Below are positions 25,056-34,540 of a stretch of 64,000 bases of DNA, one piece after another; position 1 is the first letter of the stretch; each line of letters starts with the position of its first letter. This stretch comes from Chryseobacterium mulctrae. Lineage in GTDB: Bacteria; Bacteroidota; Bacteroidia; Flavobacteriales; Weeksellaceae. The notes below the pieces were generated by a model, which was given only the letters and a program-made list of their open reading frames with translations, was not told the DNA's origin and made no database searches. The position numbers and the translations under genes were made by a program. The stretch lies in contig NZ_VAJL01000001.1 in assembly GCF_006175945.1 (NCBI RefSeq), positions 3,419,001 through 3,483,000 of the forward strand. The letters run 5' to 3'.

Positions 25056-25409
25056 ATGACAAACAAGAAAACAGTGACCCCTGAAAATTATTTAAAAGAC
25101 ATGCGCAGAAAAACCAGAAGAGTTTTCACGGCTGAGCAAAAGATCCTTGTTGTGATGGAAGCACTCAGAGCAGAAACATCCATTGCAGAGCTCTGCCGCA
25201 AATACGCCATACAGGAATCCACCTTTTACAAATGGAACAAAGAGTTTATTGAGGCCGGTAAGAAGCGTCTTTCAGGAGATACCACCCGTGAAGCCACTTC
25301 CGACGAAGTCGCACTTCTGCGGGAAGAAAACCGTAAACTCAAGGAAACGGTTGCCGATCTTGTTATCCGTTACGACATCATAAAAAAAAGTTTGGAAATT
25401 CTGGGATAA
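25056..25409 (+). CDS. IS3-family transposase OrfA
   Basis: 117 residues: an HTH_Tnp_1 domain (RRVFTAEQKILVVMEALRAE, then SIAELCRKYAIQESTFYKWN) and a Leu-rich coiled coil (SDEVALLREENRKLKETVAD). It binds the IS ends. OrfB begins 21 bases after its stop. Confidence 0.9.
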   Translation: MTNKKTVTPENYLKDMRRKTRRVFTAEQKILVVMEALRAETSIAELCRKYAIQESTFYKWNKEFIEAGKKRLSGDTTREATSDEVALLREENRKLKETVADLVIRYDIIKKSLEILG

Positions 25410-25429
25410 CGGAAAAATACCGTAAGTAT

Positions 25430-26463
25430 ATGAGATTATCCGCAGAAGAGAAACTGGAAATCATCCGCATGGTTACCAGAAGCGAGATTGGCGTAAACAG
25501 GACGCTTCGGGAACTGAGCATCCACAAAAGCACTTTTTACAACTGGTACAGATTGTATCTGGAAAAAGGAGATGCGGGATTTTTCAACGCTCCCAAATCG
25601 CGCAGACAATGGAACAGCATTCCTGAAGAAGAGAAAAATCTGGTGGTGGAAACCGCTTTGAATTATCCTGAACTCTCCAGCAGAGAACTGGCATATAAAA
25701 TCACCGATGAGAAGGGTGTATTTATCTCAGAATCCAGTGTTTACCGTATTTTAAAGAAAAGAGGACTGATAACGGCTCCATCGCACATTCTGATTTCTGC
25801 CTCGAATGAATTTAAGGATAAAACCAATTTTGTTCATGAAATGTGGCAAATCGAGGGTCGAGATTCGTGAATTCAAAAATAAAATAAAAATACAATGAAC
25901 AAACGGATTTTACCTACTTCAAAATTCTGGACTGGGGCTGGTACTATCTAAGCACGGTGATTGACGATTTTAGCCGCTATATCGTTCATTGGGAACTTTG
26001 CCGAAATATGAAGGTGAATGATGTTCAAAGAACCATTGACCGAGCTGTGAAGAAAGCAGGTTTAAGAAAAGGACAAGTTCCGAAACTTCTATCGGACAAC
26101 GGTTCCTGCTATGTTGCCGATGAACTGAAGAATTATCTTGAAGACAGGCACGCTATGAAGCAGATCCACGGAAAACCCGCACATCCGCAAACCCAGGGAA
26201 AGATTGAACGCTATCACCGGACGATGAAAAACGTCGTGAAACTGCACCATTACTACCGCCCGGAGGAACTGGAAAAGGCTTTGGAGGAGTTTGTGAACCG
26301 CTATAACAACGAGCGCTACCACGAATCCCTGAAGAATCTCACCCCGGCAGATGTCTACTTTGGAAGGGCGGATGAAATCCTCAAAATAAGACAGCAGATA
26401 AAATCTGAAACCTTGAAAAGAAGAAAAAGAGAATATTACAAAACTAAAATGGTCCAAATATGA
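25430..26463 (+). pseudogene. IS3-family transposase OrfB, interrupted by a 53-bp insertion
   Basis: The first half (LSAEEKLEIIRMVTRSEIGV, then HKSTFYNWYRLYLEKGD and SSVYRILKKRGLITAPSHI) ends at TGA 25868-25870. The second half carries the rve/DDE core (LDWGWYYLSTVIDDFSRYIV, LLSDNGSCYVADELKNYLED, HPQTQGKIERYHRTMKN) to 26463. Removing bases 25851-25903 restores MWQTDFTYFKILDWGW in frame. The transposase is therefore inactive. Confidence 0.88.
25851..25903. repeat. 53-bp insertion flanked by a CAAA duplication
   Basis: The insert starts TCGAGGGTCGAGATTCGTGA and ends TACAATGAACAAA. CAAA is present both just before it (25847-25850) and at its end (25900-25903), as expected for a 4-bp target duplication. 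It contains GAATTC next to GATTCGTG and an A-rich tail. It may be a small non-autonomous repeat or a filler from repair. Confidence 0.65.
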
Positions 26464-26632
26464 TTTTTTTTTCTTTAAAAGCAAAAAAAATGTTTTTATC
26501 GACTATATTTGAAAACCGAAAACACTATTTAAGGAAAAGTCCACTTTCTTTTGAAGACATACATTATTAGCCTTCTCAAGAAAGAAATTTGATGATATTT
26601 TTAGAATCTATCTAACATTAATAATACAATGA

Positions 26633-27001
26633 ATGAAAATAAAACTTAAAAGAATCTATGAAGCTTATTCTCCCACAGATGGATACCGCGTATTAGTTGA
26701 TAGGTTATGGCCTCGAGGAATTTCTAGAGAAAATGCCCATATAGAAGAATGGAATAAAGAGCTTGCTCCTTCTTCTGAACTTCGAAAGTGGTTTCATCAC
26801 GATCCAAAACTTTGGAAGAGCTTTTCAGAAAAATACGAAATCGAGCTCAAAGAAAAAGATGCTGGAAAAGAATTTCTAGATCGAAATAAAAAACAAGATC
26901 TCATCACATTGGTCTATGGTGCAAAAGATGAACAACATTGTCATCCATTGATACTAAAAAAATATTTAGAAAATTTGATTTTAGGTGATAAAATATCATA
27001 A
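26633..27001 (+). CDS. DUF488-family protein
   Basis: 122 residues with the full DUF488 pattern: MKIKLKRIYEAYSPTDGYRV, VDRLWPRGISRENAHIEEWN, ELAPSSELRKWFHHDP and LVYGAKDEQHCHPLIL. The family is cytoplasmic, of unproven function, and often found near stress genes. The gene stands alone between an IS3 and an IS21 copy. An overlapping ATG at 26629 encodes only six residues, so 26633 is preferred. Confidence 0.85.
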   Translation: MKIKLKRIYEAYSPTDGYRVLVDRLWPRGISRENAHIEEWNKELAPSSELRKWFHHDPKLWKSFSEKYEIELKEKDAGKEFLDRNKKQDLITLVYGAKDEQHCHPLILKKYLENLILGDKIS

Positions 27002-27289
27002 AGCTTTTTTTTGAATCTATTTATCCAATACTTAATTTTGTGAAAATTTGAATTTATATTGGTAATGAAAAGAAAAAGTATACAAAGACATCATTATTTC
27101 AGATTAGTGTTAATTTCTATGTTAATAAGTATCTGCGCTCTTTTTTAGGGTATTCATTAAAGTTAATTACTGAATATTTTCAAAAACTCATATTTCATTT
27201 TGCGGAAAGAGAAAATACCTTAAGTTTTGTATTTTTGCCGACGATTGGAATTACAGCAATCTATTTATAGCTGGAAAAGACGGTCAAAT
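27002..27289. other. Intergenic stretch before IS21 with promoter-like sites
   Basis: No supported gene. A 27-codon open stretch at 27065 (MKRKSIQRHHYFRLVLISML...) could be the leftover start of an exported protein. TTTG at 27199 with TAAGTTTTG at 27221 or TATTTTTG at 27230 resembles a Bacteroidetes promoter reading into the IS21 copy. Confidence 0.3.
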
Positions 27290-27451
27290 TGACCACCTAA
27301 TTTCGGAGTAAATTGACCACTGATTTCGGAGCAAAGTGACCACCACTTTCCGGTCCAAAATGACCACCTGTTATCTGGGCTATATTTGAGATAAAAACGA
27401 CTTGATTTTTTCATGATGTTAGCGTCATACATTCGTTAAAAAAAGCGGATT

Positions 27452-29002
27452 ATGGCAAATAAAATAACAGACATGAGTAAAATTAGAAAAGTCATAAAAT
27501 TCTACAGCAATGGAAAGAGCAAGTTATTTATAAGCAGCTATTTATCGCTTTCCAGAAATACCGTTAAAAAATACATCTCATTATATGAGATCCTGGGCTT
27601 GAGCCCTGATGCGATCAATGCCAAGACAGACGCCGAGCTGGAACTTTTGTTTTCCAATACCGCCGCGGAGTCCATTAGCCCCAAACTACAGTCCCTGTAC
27701 GATTTTTTTCCCAAGATGGAACGTGAGCTCAAAAAGGTAGGGATCACTATCCATCATATGTGGGAGCAATATCTTGTACTGCATCCTGATGGTTTTCAGA
27801 GTTCACAGTTCCGGCATCATTACAAGATCTGGGGCAAGCGTGTGAACCCGGTGATGCATATGAATCACAAATCCGGTGATAAGATGTATGTCGATTATGC
27901 AGGAAAAACACTCTCCATTATTGATAAGGAAAGCGGGGAGCTTAAAGAAGTTCAGTTTTTTGTAGCTATTCTGGGAGCAAGCCAGTACACGTATGCTGAA
28001 GCTTCTATGAGCCAGCAGAAGGAAGATTTTGTACGATCTGTAGAAAATGCCATCCGCTTTTTTGAAGGTACACCGGCAGCGATCGTTCCTGATAATTTAA
28101 AATCCGCAGTGATCAAAAGCAGCCGTTTTGAACCCACCATCAATGAGACCCTGGCCGATCTGGCTGAACATTATGAAACGACCATCTTGCCTGCCAGGGC
28201 TTACAAACCGAGGGATAAATCCTTGGTAGAGGGAGCGGTAAAGATCCTGTACAGAAGGATCTACGCCAACCTTCAACAGGGATCCTGCGGCCTGGATGAA
28301 CTAAATAGTGAGATCTGGGATCTGTTGGACTCTCATAACAAACGCAAGCTCACAGGACGTCCTTACTCCCGGTATGAGCTGTTCTTAGAGGACGAGAAGC
28401 AGCAGCTGCGCCCACTGCCTGAGCGTCGTTTTGAGATCAGGTACCAATCCTTTGCAACCGTGATGCAGAACGGGCACGTACAGTTGAGCCGGGATAAGAA
28501 CTACTACAGTGTTCCGTACCAGTATATCAAGAAGAAGATCAAGATCCTATACACATCTTCCACCGTGGAGATCTACTATAAATACAACAGGATCGCGATG
28601 CACAGACGCAATTACAAGCCTTATGTCTACACGACCATTACAGAACATTTAGCCAGCACCCACCAGTTCGTGGCCGGATGGAGTGCTGCCCGCTTTATCG
28701 ATTGGGCAAACAGTATTGATACTGCAGTGGGAGAATATATCCTCCAAATTATCGACAGTCGGAATCATCCCGAGCAGGCCTACAAAAGCTGCCTGGGAAT
28801 CCTGAACTTCGAAAAAAAAGTAGGAAGAGAGCGATTGATAAATGCCTGTAAACGGGCATTGGATTTTAAGATCTACAGCTTTAAGACCGTACAGAAGATA
28901 TTGGAGAACAATCTGGATCAGATGATCGATCCGGAAAAAGAAGAAAAGGAGCAGGAACTGCCTGATCACGGCAACATCAGAGGAAAACAATATTATCATT
29001 AA
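27452..29002 (+). CDS. istA: IS21 transposase IstA
   Basis: 516 residues: an N-terminal HTH (YSNGKSKLFISSYLSLSRNT), the integrase core with GDKMYVDYAGKTLSI, then AIVPDNLKSAVIKSSRF and the Glu region ARAYKPRDKSLVEGAVKILY. A C-terminal beta domain follows (LSRDKNYYSVPYQYI). It appears intact. It is followed 12 bases later by istB. Confidence 0.95.
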   Translation: MANKITDMSKIRKVIKFYSNGKSKLFISSYLSLSRNTVKKYISLYEILGLSPDAINAKTDAELELLFSNTAAESISPKLQSLYDFFPKMERELKKVGITIHHMWEQYLVLHPDGFQSSQFRHHYKIWGKRVNPVMHMNHKSGDKMYVDYAGKTLSIIDKESGELKEVQFFVAILGASQYTYAEASMSQQKEDFVRSVENAIRFFEGTPAAIVPDNLKSAVIKSSRFEPTINETLADLAEHYETTILPARAYKPRDKSLVEGAVKILYRRIYANLQQGSCGLDELNSEIWDLLDSHNKRKLTGRPYSRYELFLEDEKQQLRPLPERRFEIRYQSFATVMQNGHVQLSRDKNYYSVPYQYIKKKIKILYTSSTVEIYYKYNRIAMHRRNYKPYVYTTITEHLASTHQFVAGWSAARFIDWANSIDTAVGEYILQIIDSRNHPEQAYKSCLGILNFEKKVGRERLINACKRALDFKIYSFKTVQKILENNLDQMIDPEKEEKEQELPDHGNIRGKQYYH

Positions 29003-29014
29003 ATACCAACAGTT

Positions 29015-29752
29015 ATGAACGAACCGACAGTGAGCAAAATGAAGCAAATGAAGCTTTACGGCATGCACAATGCCTTTAAGACCGCTATTGAAAGCGGAAG
29101 GACAGACCATTATACCCTCGACCAGTTTGTATCGATGCTCATCGATGCCGAATGGGATGAGAGGCACAACAGGCGCATAGAGCGAAGCATTAAAAATGCT
29201 AAGTTCCATTACAAGTCCAGTATTGAAAGTGTCAACTTCGATGACACCCGCAATCTCGACCGTAATCTGGTAATGCGTCTTGCAGGATGTGAGTTCGTAG
29301 AAAAAAATGAAAACATCCTGATCACAGGAAGTACAGGCGTGGGTAAAAGTTACCTGGGAACCACATTGGGCTATCAGGCCTGTATCGAAGGCTTCAAGGT
29401 CAATTATTTTAATACTTCCAAGCTGTTTGCCAAACTAAAAATGGCAAAAGCAGACGGGTCATACCTGCGCGAACTTGCAAAAATACAAAGACAGGATGTG
29501 ATCATCCTTGATGATTTTGGTCTTCAGGCTTTGGACAGTGCCAACAGGATAACCCTTCTGGAGATCATAGAAGACCGTCACAACAACGGATCCATCATTG
29601 TAACATCGCAGATCCCGGTGCAGGGCTGGTATGACATTATTGGTGAAAAGACCATTGCCGATGCTATTCTGGACAGACTTATCCATCAGTCTCACCGCCT
29701 GGAACTCCAAGGGGAATCTATGAGAAAAAAGAGAGGAGTTAACAGGGAGTAA
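29015..29752 (+). CDS. istB: IS21 helper ATPase IstB
   Basis: 245 residues of the DnaC-like AAA+ type. Walker A is GSTGVGKSYLG (about residue 105), Walker B is VIILDDFGLQA, and the arginine-finger region reads IVTSQIPVQGWYDIIG. It assists IstA in target selection. The length is normal. Confidence 0.95.
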   Translation: MNEPTVSKMKQMKLYGMHNAFKTAIESGRTDHYTLDQFVSMLIDAEWDERHNRRIERSIKNAKFHYKSSIESVNFDDTRNLDRNLVMRLAGCEFVEKNENILITGSTGVGKSYLGTTLGYQACIEGFKVNYFNTSKLFAKLKMAKADGSYLRELAKIQRQDVIILDDFGLQALDSANRITLLEIIEDRHNNGSIIVTSQIPVQGWYDIIGEKTIADAILDRLIHQSHRLELQGESMRKKRGVNRE

Positions 29753-29870
29753 TTATTTATTATATTTGAATACTAATTGACACATGAAAAACAAGAGTTT
29801 TTATCAAAATTAAGGGTGGTCAATTTAAACCTAAATTACCTGGTCACTTTGAATTGAAATTGGGTGGTCA

Positions 29871-30440
29871 ATATCACTGGAATTTACATTCAATGTGAGC
29901 AAATCCGGAATCAACAGTGAATTCAATGCTTTCTATAAAGAAAAAGATAACAGCTTTATCAAAGCAGTCATTGACGAAAACAACAAAGGCTTTCTTGGAA
30001 GCAGGATTAGGTTCCGATTATTGGAAGACATCTTTGTTGGGAACAAAAAAATAAGCAAAGGTTCTATTTTATACGGACAAATCTCAGGATTTTCGATGCA
30101 ACGGGTCAATCTTAATATTGTTTCTGTATTCACAAAAGGAGAAATCTATCCTGTTAATTTATCAATTTACGATGTAGATGGGATGAAAGGATTGTACGTT
30201 CCACAAAGTGTTTTTAGAGATATGATGAGGGAAATGGGTAGCAACTCAGTTCAAGGAACACAGATGGATATGGGCGGAAAAGGATTTTTCTCAAGCATCG
30301 GAAGCAGCCTGTTCACATCAACCTCCAAATCTATCGCCAATCTGATCAAAGAAAATAAAGCAAAACTGAAATACAACTCATATGTCTTTTTGATCGACGA
30401 AAAACAATTGAAAGATTCACAAAACCAACAAAAAAAATAA
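29871..30440 (+). pseudogene. traM: Conjugation protein TraM, N-terminus removed at the IS21 junction
   Basis: The frame is open from the IS21 border (ISLEFTFNVSKSGINSEFNA) and runs to 30440. It includes the TraM C-terminal domain (RFRLLEDIFVGNKKISKGSI, GFSMQRVNLNIVSVFTKGEI, DGMKGLYVPQSVFRDMM). The only in-frame start is GTG 29895. Full TraM has an additional N-terminal membrane and linker part of some 200 residues, so about half is missing. Without it the type IV secretion channel of this element cannot be complete. Confidence 0.82.
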
Positions 30441-30444
30441 AACA

Positions 30445-31314
30445 ATGAGAACTTTATTATACACCCTTTTAATATTCATAGCTCAATTTTTCACGGCTCA
30501 AACTGCAACCAAAGAACAGATTGTTTCCGATTTACCTGAGATTGAAATTACCGAAGGTATCAACCTGCATATCATTTCGCCGGAACCCATTCAGTACGTG
30601 GATTTGTCAACAGAAAAACTGACTGGAGATTTGCCTGCTACAAACATTGCCAGGATAAAGATCACAGATCATCCTGATTCTGACGAGAAAGGAAAAATCA
30701 ATATACCTTCCGTTTTTTTTAATGGAAATACTATTGGGATCATTACCGTTGTCGCACAATCTTTCATTGCACAATACAAAGTTGTTTATCGAAATCAGGA
30801 TAACCTCAATACGATTACCAATATTCATATACAGCCCGAAGCGATGCAGCCTGTAGAATTTGATAAAATGGTGTTCTCTAATCTTGAACTGAGAAAATTT
30901 GCGATGGATATTATTCAAAAAAAATCTGAGAAAAATCCAATCAGAGAAGAGAAAAATCTAAAACTCAGCTTTCAACTCAACAATGTCTATGTGATAAGTG
31001 ATTACATCTTTTTAGATATGACCATCAAGAATAATTCTAATCTGAGCTATGATATTGAAGATTTAAAATTCTCATTAGAAGACAAAAAAATCCATAAAGC
31101 AACAAACAACCAAAGTGTAGATCTGACGCCCATTTTACAACTCAATCCCCAAAAACACTTCAGAAAAAATTTCAGAAATATTTATGTTTTCAAAAAATTC
31201 ACCTACCCCAACAGTAAAGTGATGATGATTCGCCTCATTGAAGAGCAACTCTCCGGAAGAACCATCGAAATGAAGGTCAACTATTCTGAAATTCTAAAAG
31301 CCGATACCTTTTAA
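30445..31314 (+). CDS. traN: Conjugative-transposon protein TraN (DUF4138)
   Basis: 289 residues with a signal peptide (LLYTLLIFIAQFFTAQ). Family features are a beta-rich first half (HIISPEPIQYVDLSTEKLTG) and the closing TraN region (FQLNNVYVISDYIFLDMTIK, NNSNLSYDIEDLKFSLEDKK). In Bacteroidetes elements TraN is an outer-membrane-associated part of the transfer channel and follows TraM, as here (gap four bases). It appears full length. Confidence 0.88.
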   Translation: MRTLLYTLLIFIAQFFTAQTATKEQIVSDLPEIEITEGINLHIISPEPIQYVDLSTEKLTGDLPATNIARIKITDHPDSDEKGKINIPSVFFNGNTIGIITVVAQSFIAQYKVVYRNQDNLNTITNIHIQPEAMQPVEFDKMVFSNLELRKFAMDIIQKKSEKNPIREEKNLKLSFQLNNVYVISDYIFLDMTIKNNSNLSYDIEDLKFSLEDKKIHKATNNQSVDLTPILQLNPQKHFRKNFRNIYVFKKFTYPNSKVMMIRLIEEQLSGRTIEMKVNYSEILKADTF

Positions 31315-31324
31315 TTTTTTTATT

Positions 31325-31708
31325 ATGGAATACTTAATTGACAATGTGAAAAATATTTATATCGCATTATTACTTACAATGCTTGTGCTAGTGGTTTTAG
31401 ATATAATTTTTGAAAAACAAAAAAATAGAAAACTAGAAAGGGAACTTGAAATCTATAAATTGGAAAAGCATTTCAGTGAGTTTAAAGATAATGTGTTGAA
31501 AAATATTGAAGAGGCAAGCTGCTCATACATTATTAAGAACGTCGAAAAAAGAGGAAATGACTTCATTAATAAATTGAATCTGTTGAATGCCAAACTTGTT
31601 AAAATACAGGAACATCATAAAAATTTGCAGGAACGGCAACAGGAGCTACACGAAAATTTACTGGAAGAACACAAATTACTGAATCAATATTTCGAAAATT
31701 ATTCTTAA
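31325..31708 (+). CDS. Small membrane-anchored coiled-coil protein
   Basis: 127 residues: one N-terminal membrane helix (NIYIALLLTMLVLVVLDIIF), then a long charged coiled coil (KLEKHFSEFKDNVLKNIEEA and further). It overlaps the first base of mobC's ATG. No family is recognised. Position suggests an accessory of the conjugation machinery. Confidence 0.6.
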   Translation: MEYLIDNVKNIYIALLLTMLVLVVLDIIFEKQKNRKLERELEIYKLEKHFSEFKDNVLKNIEEASCSYIIKNVEKRGNDFINKLNLLNAKLVKIQEHHKNLQERQQELHENLLEEHKLLNQYFENYS

Positions 31709-33699
31709 TGCAAGAGCAACAACATCAAATAAAGATCTATGGCTTTCTACAAAAAGCAGTGTACGCTGTGGTTGCACTCGATTGTGCTTCGCTTTTTTAC
31801 CTTAATGCTGATGTTCCGGTAGTGTCCAACTTGCTGAAAAATTTTTCAAAGCTGAGCTTTATCTACCCACCTATCAATGCCAAATTTGCGACATTGATTC
31901 TTATTGGATTGGTAGCTGTCGGAACAAAAGCCAAGAAAAAGAAAGACCTTAATGTTGCTAAGGAAATTGTCGTTCCTATGATTTTGGGATTGCTGATTAT
32001 TTTCTCTTCATTGGTTTGGCAAAATGAGGCAGGCAATGGGAAGCTTCCAAAAGTATTTCCTGGCTTCAATCTCTATCAGGTAATTTATGCTGTTCTTTCT
32101 TTTTTAGGGGCAGTTATTCTTCAAATGGGTGCAGACAGTATTTCAAAACTGATGCAGCAAAAAATGGGAAAAGACCGATGGAATGTTGAAGAAGAATCTT
32201 TCGACCAAAATCAGGAATTGGTAACATCGGACGTCACAATTAACATCCCATACTTGTTCCGTTACAAAAACAAAAGCAATAAAGGCTGGATGAACATCAA
32301 TCCTTTTAGAGGAACAATGGTCATCGGAACACCAGGCAGCGGAAAATCTTTCGGAGTCATCAATCCTGCCATAAGACAGATGATCGCAAAAGGTTTTTGT
32401 CTCTGCATCTACGATTTTAAGTTTCCCGATCTAGCACAGATTGCGTACTACCATTATTTGTTGAAAAAAAGCAAAGAATCGGATTACGATTACAATTTCC
32501 ACGTCATTAATCTGAATGAGGTTGAAAAATCAAAACGAGTTAATCCGTTTCATAAAAAGTACATTCAAACTTTGGCAGAAGCGCAGGAAATGGCAGAATC
32601 AATGGTGTCCTCTTTACAAAAAGGAGGTTCGAGTTCAGGAGGTGGTTCTGAAGCATTTTTTACGCAATCTGCCATCAATTTTCTTTCATCCTGCATTTAT
32701 TTTTTTGCAACATTCGAAAACGGAAAATATTCTGATCTGCCTCATATTCTTTCTTTTATGAATAGAAGCTACAAAGAAATTTTCGATACACTTTTTACCA
32801 ATGAAGAAATTTTCTCTCTGCTTTCACCCTTCAAGACGGCTTATGACAACAAAGCTTTTGACCAATTGGAAGGACAGGTCGGAACACTCAAAATTTTCCT
32901 TTCAAGATTGGCTACTAAAGAAAGCTTTTGGGTGTTTTCCGGAGATGAAGTGGAATTGAAGATAACCGACAGAGATAATCCTTCCATTATTATTCTGGCT
33001 TCAGACCCGGGAACACAGGATATTAATTCTGCATTGTATTCTTCGGTATTAAACAGGACTTTAAGATTGATCAATTCCAAACACAATTTACCGGGAGGAA
33101 TTATCGCAGACGAATTTCCGACGATTTATATTCATAAAATTGATAACATCGTAGCCACTGCAAGAAGCAACAGAGTTGCTGTAATGCTTGGACTTCAGGA
33201 AATTCCGCAGCTCAGACAGTTCTACAAAAAAGAAGTTGCTGATACGATTTCTGCTATTGTTGGAAATATTCTTTCCGGATCCGCCAGAGACAAAAACACA
33301 CTCGATTGGTTGGAAAAACTATTTGGGAAAATTAAACAGAAATTATATTCACAATCCATTTCACAACAAGGGACGACCACAAGTATCAATGAAAAAATGG
33401 ATCATATGATTCCTGCAGGAAAAATTGCGGCTCTGAAAACAGGAGAAATGGTTGGAATGATTGCACAGGGAGAAGAAAACGATGGTGAAGAATATAAAAC
33501 GTCCGCAGTCAACGGTAAGATAAATTTGGATTTGAAAGCTATTCAAGAGGAAGAAAGCAACTATGTGAAAATACCATCGTATTACTCTTTTGTAGATAAA
33601 AAAGGAAATAACCGCAAAGAAGAAGTGCTGATGACCAACTTTAGAAAAATCAATAAAGAAGTGGAATTGATTGTGAATGAAAATATAAAAGCTGCATAA
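31708..33699 (+). CDS. mobC: Type IV coupling protein (MobC/TraG/VirD4 family)
   Basis: 663 residues. Several membrane helices occupy residues 1-150 (FYLNADVPVV, IVVPMILGLLIIFSSLVWQN). Then comes the coupling ATPase with Walker A GTPGSGKSFG (about 207-216), an acidic Walker B-type segment (GGIIADEFPTIYI) and the late motif MLGLQEIPQLRQFYKKE. It brings the relaxase-DNA complex to the secretion channel and powers its export. Length and motifs are complete. No relaxase is visible in the window. Confidence 0.9.
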   Translation: MQEQQHQIKIYGFLQKAVYAVVALDCASLFYLNADVPVVSNLLKNFSKLSFIYPPINAKFATLILIGLVAVGTKAKKKKDLNVAKEIVVPMILGLLIIFSSLVWQNEAGNGKLPKVFPGFNLYQVIYAVLSFLGAVILQMGADSISKLMQQKMGKDRWNVEEESFDQNQELVTSDVTINIPYLFRYKNKSNKGWMNINPFRGTMVIGTPGSGKSFGVINPAIRQMIAKGFCLCIYDFKFPDLAQIAYYHYLLKKSKESDYDYNFHVINLNEVEKSKRVNPFHKKYIQTLAEAQEMAESMVSSLQKGGSSSGGGSEAFFTQSAINFLSSCIYFFATFENGKYSDLPHILSFMNRSYKEIFDTLFTNEEIFSLLSPFKTAYDNKAFDQLEGQVGTLKIFLSRLATKESFWVFSGDEVELKITDRDNPSIIILASDPGTQDINSALYSSVLNRTLRLINSKHNLPGGIIADEFPTIYIHKIDNIVATARSNRVAVMLGLQEIPQLRQFYKKEVADTISAIVGNILSGSARDKNTLDWLEKLFGKIKQKLYSQSISQQGTTTSINEKMDHMIPAGKIAALKTGEMVGMIAQGEENDGEEYKTSAVNGKINLDLKAIQEEESNYVKIPSYYSFVDKKGNNRKEEVLMTNFRKINKEVELIVNENIKAA

Positions 33700-33700
33700 A

Positions 33701-34540
33701 ATGAAAAAACTAAAATATACATTGACTTTGGTGGTGCTGTTTTACAGTAGCTTATCATCTGCGCAATTCAATACGATTATACCAACATTACCGAAAAAAT
33801 CTGAAAATCCAAAAGTATCAGATAAAACTAACATTGACGAACCGGTAAACCAGAAAAAGAATAAAAAAACGTGGAAAGAGGTTTTAAACATCATCACAAA
33901 ATCAGATCTGAAAAATCAAATTGATTCCCTGAAAATACTCATTAAAGAATATGGAAGTGTAAAGGATGAAGGGATAAATGACATTGAAAAACTCAAAACT
34001 TCTTTAACGCAGCTCACACAAAATCAGCTTGAAGATCATAGAGAAACATCAAAGAAGCAGGCTGCAGTTACGACCTATGATTTTGTAGATGAACCAACAG
34101 AATATTTTTCAAAAATTGTAATGCCACTTAAAAATAAATTGACAGTAACATCATCGTACGGAACCAGAACGCATCCCATTTTCGGAAGCAAAAAAATGCA
34201 CAACGGGATCGACCTTAAAGCCAACTATGAAAATGTCTATTCCGTAATAGATGGAATTGTTACGGCAACCGGTTGGGATTCTAAAGGCGGTGGAAATTTC
34301 ATCAAAGTAAAACATTTCAACCGTTTTGAAACAACCTATATGCACTTATCAGAGATCTATTATCGGATAGGCGAAAAAGTAAAAGCTGGTTTTATCATTG
34401 GGAAAAGTGGCAATTCCGGAAATTCCACAGGACCTCATTTACATTTTTCGGTAAAGGAATTTGGGCAAAATATCAATCCTTCTCATTTTTTAAACGACCT
34501 CATAAAAGTTAACAATTTAATAGCAACATACAATGAATAA
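33701..34540 (+). CDS. M23-family murein endopeptidase of the conjugation region
   Basis: 279 residues: signal peptide (LTLVVLFYSSLSSAQ), a Lys/Glu-rich coiled-coil linker, then a LytM/M23 domain with the zinc ligands in HPIFGSKKMHNGIDL (H, D) and TGPHLHFSVKEFG (HLH). It should open peptidoglycan for the transfer channel. It starts two bases after mobC and overlaps the next gene by eight bases. Other copies of this domain act in cell division, but the linkage favours conjugation. Confidence 0.9.
   Translation: MKKLKYTLTLVVLFYSSLSSAQFNTIIPTLPKKSENPKVSDKTNIDEPVNQKKNKKTWKEVLNIITKSDLKNQIDSLKILIKEYGSVKDEGINDIEKLKTSLTQLTQNQLEDHRETSKKQAAVTTYDFVDEPTEYFSKIVMPLKNKLTVTSSYGTRTHPIFGSKKMHNGIDLKANYENVYSVIDGIVTATGWDSKGGGNFIKVKHFNRFETTYMHLSEIYYRIGEKVKAGFIIGKSGNSGNSTGPHLHFSVKEFGQNINPSHFLNDLIKVNNLIATYNE

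Larger units (their letters stand above)
25006..26527 (+). mobile_element. IS3-family insertion sequence, inactivated
   Basis: Two transposase frames (orfA-like and DDE orfB) lie between a shared end sequence: TAGTGTTTTC at 25006-25015 and its complement GAAAACACTA at 26518-26527. The ends are tentative because the similarity beyond these ten bases is weak and no target-site duplication is visible. orfB is split by a 53-bp insertion, so this copy cannot move by itself. Confidence 0.65.
27290..29870 (+). mobile_element. IS21-family insertion sequence
   Basis: istA and istB lie between terminal arrays of the motif TGACCAC: at 27290, 27314, 27337 and 27361 on the left, and inverted (GTGGTCA or one-base variant) at 29816, 29840 and 29864 on the right. 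The spacing is 23-24 bases, as for IS21 transposase-binding repeats. The outer ends TGACCACCTAATTTC and its inverted counterpart TGACCACCCAATTTC match at 14 of 15 bases. No flanking target duplication is visible (AAAT left, ATAT right), which suggests recombination or deletion next to the element. Confidence 0.9.
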
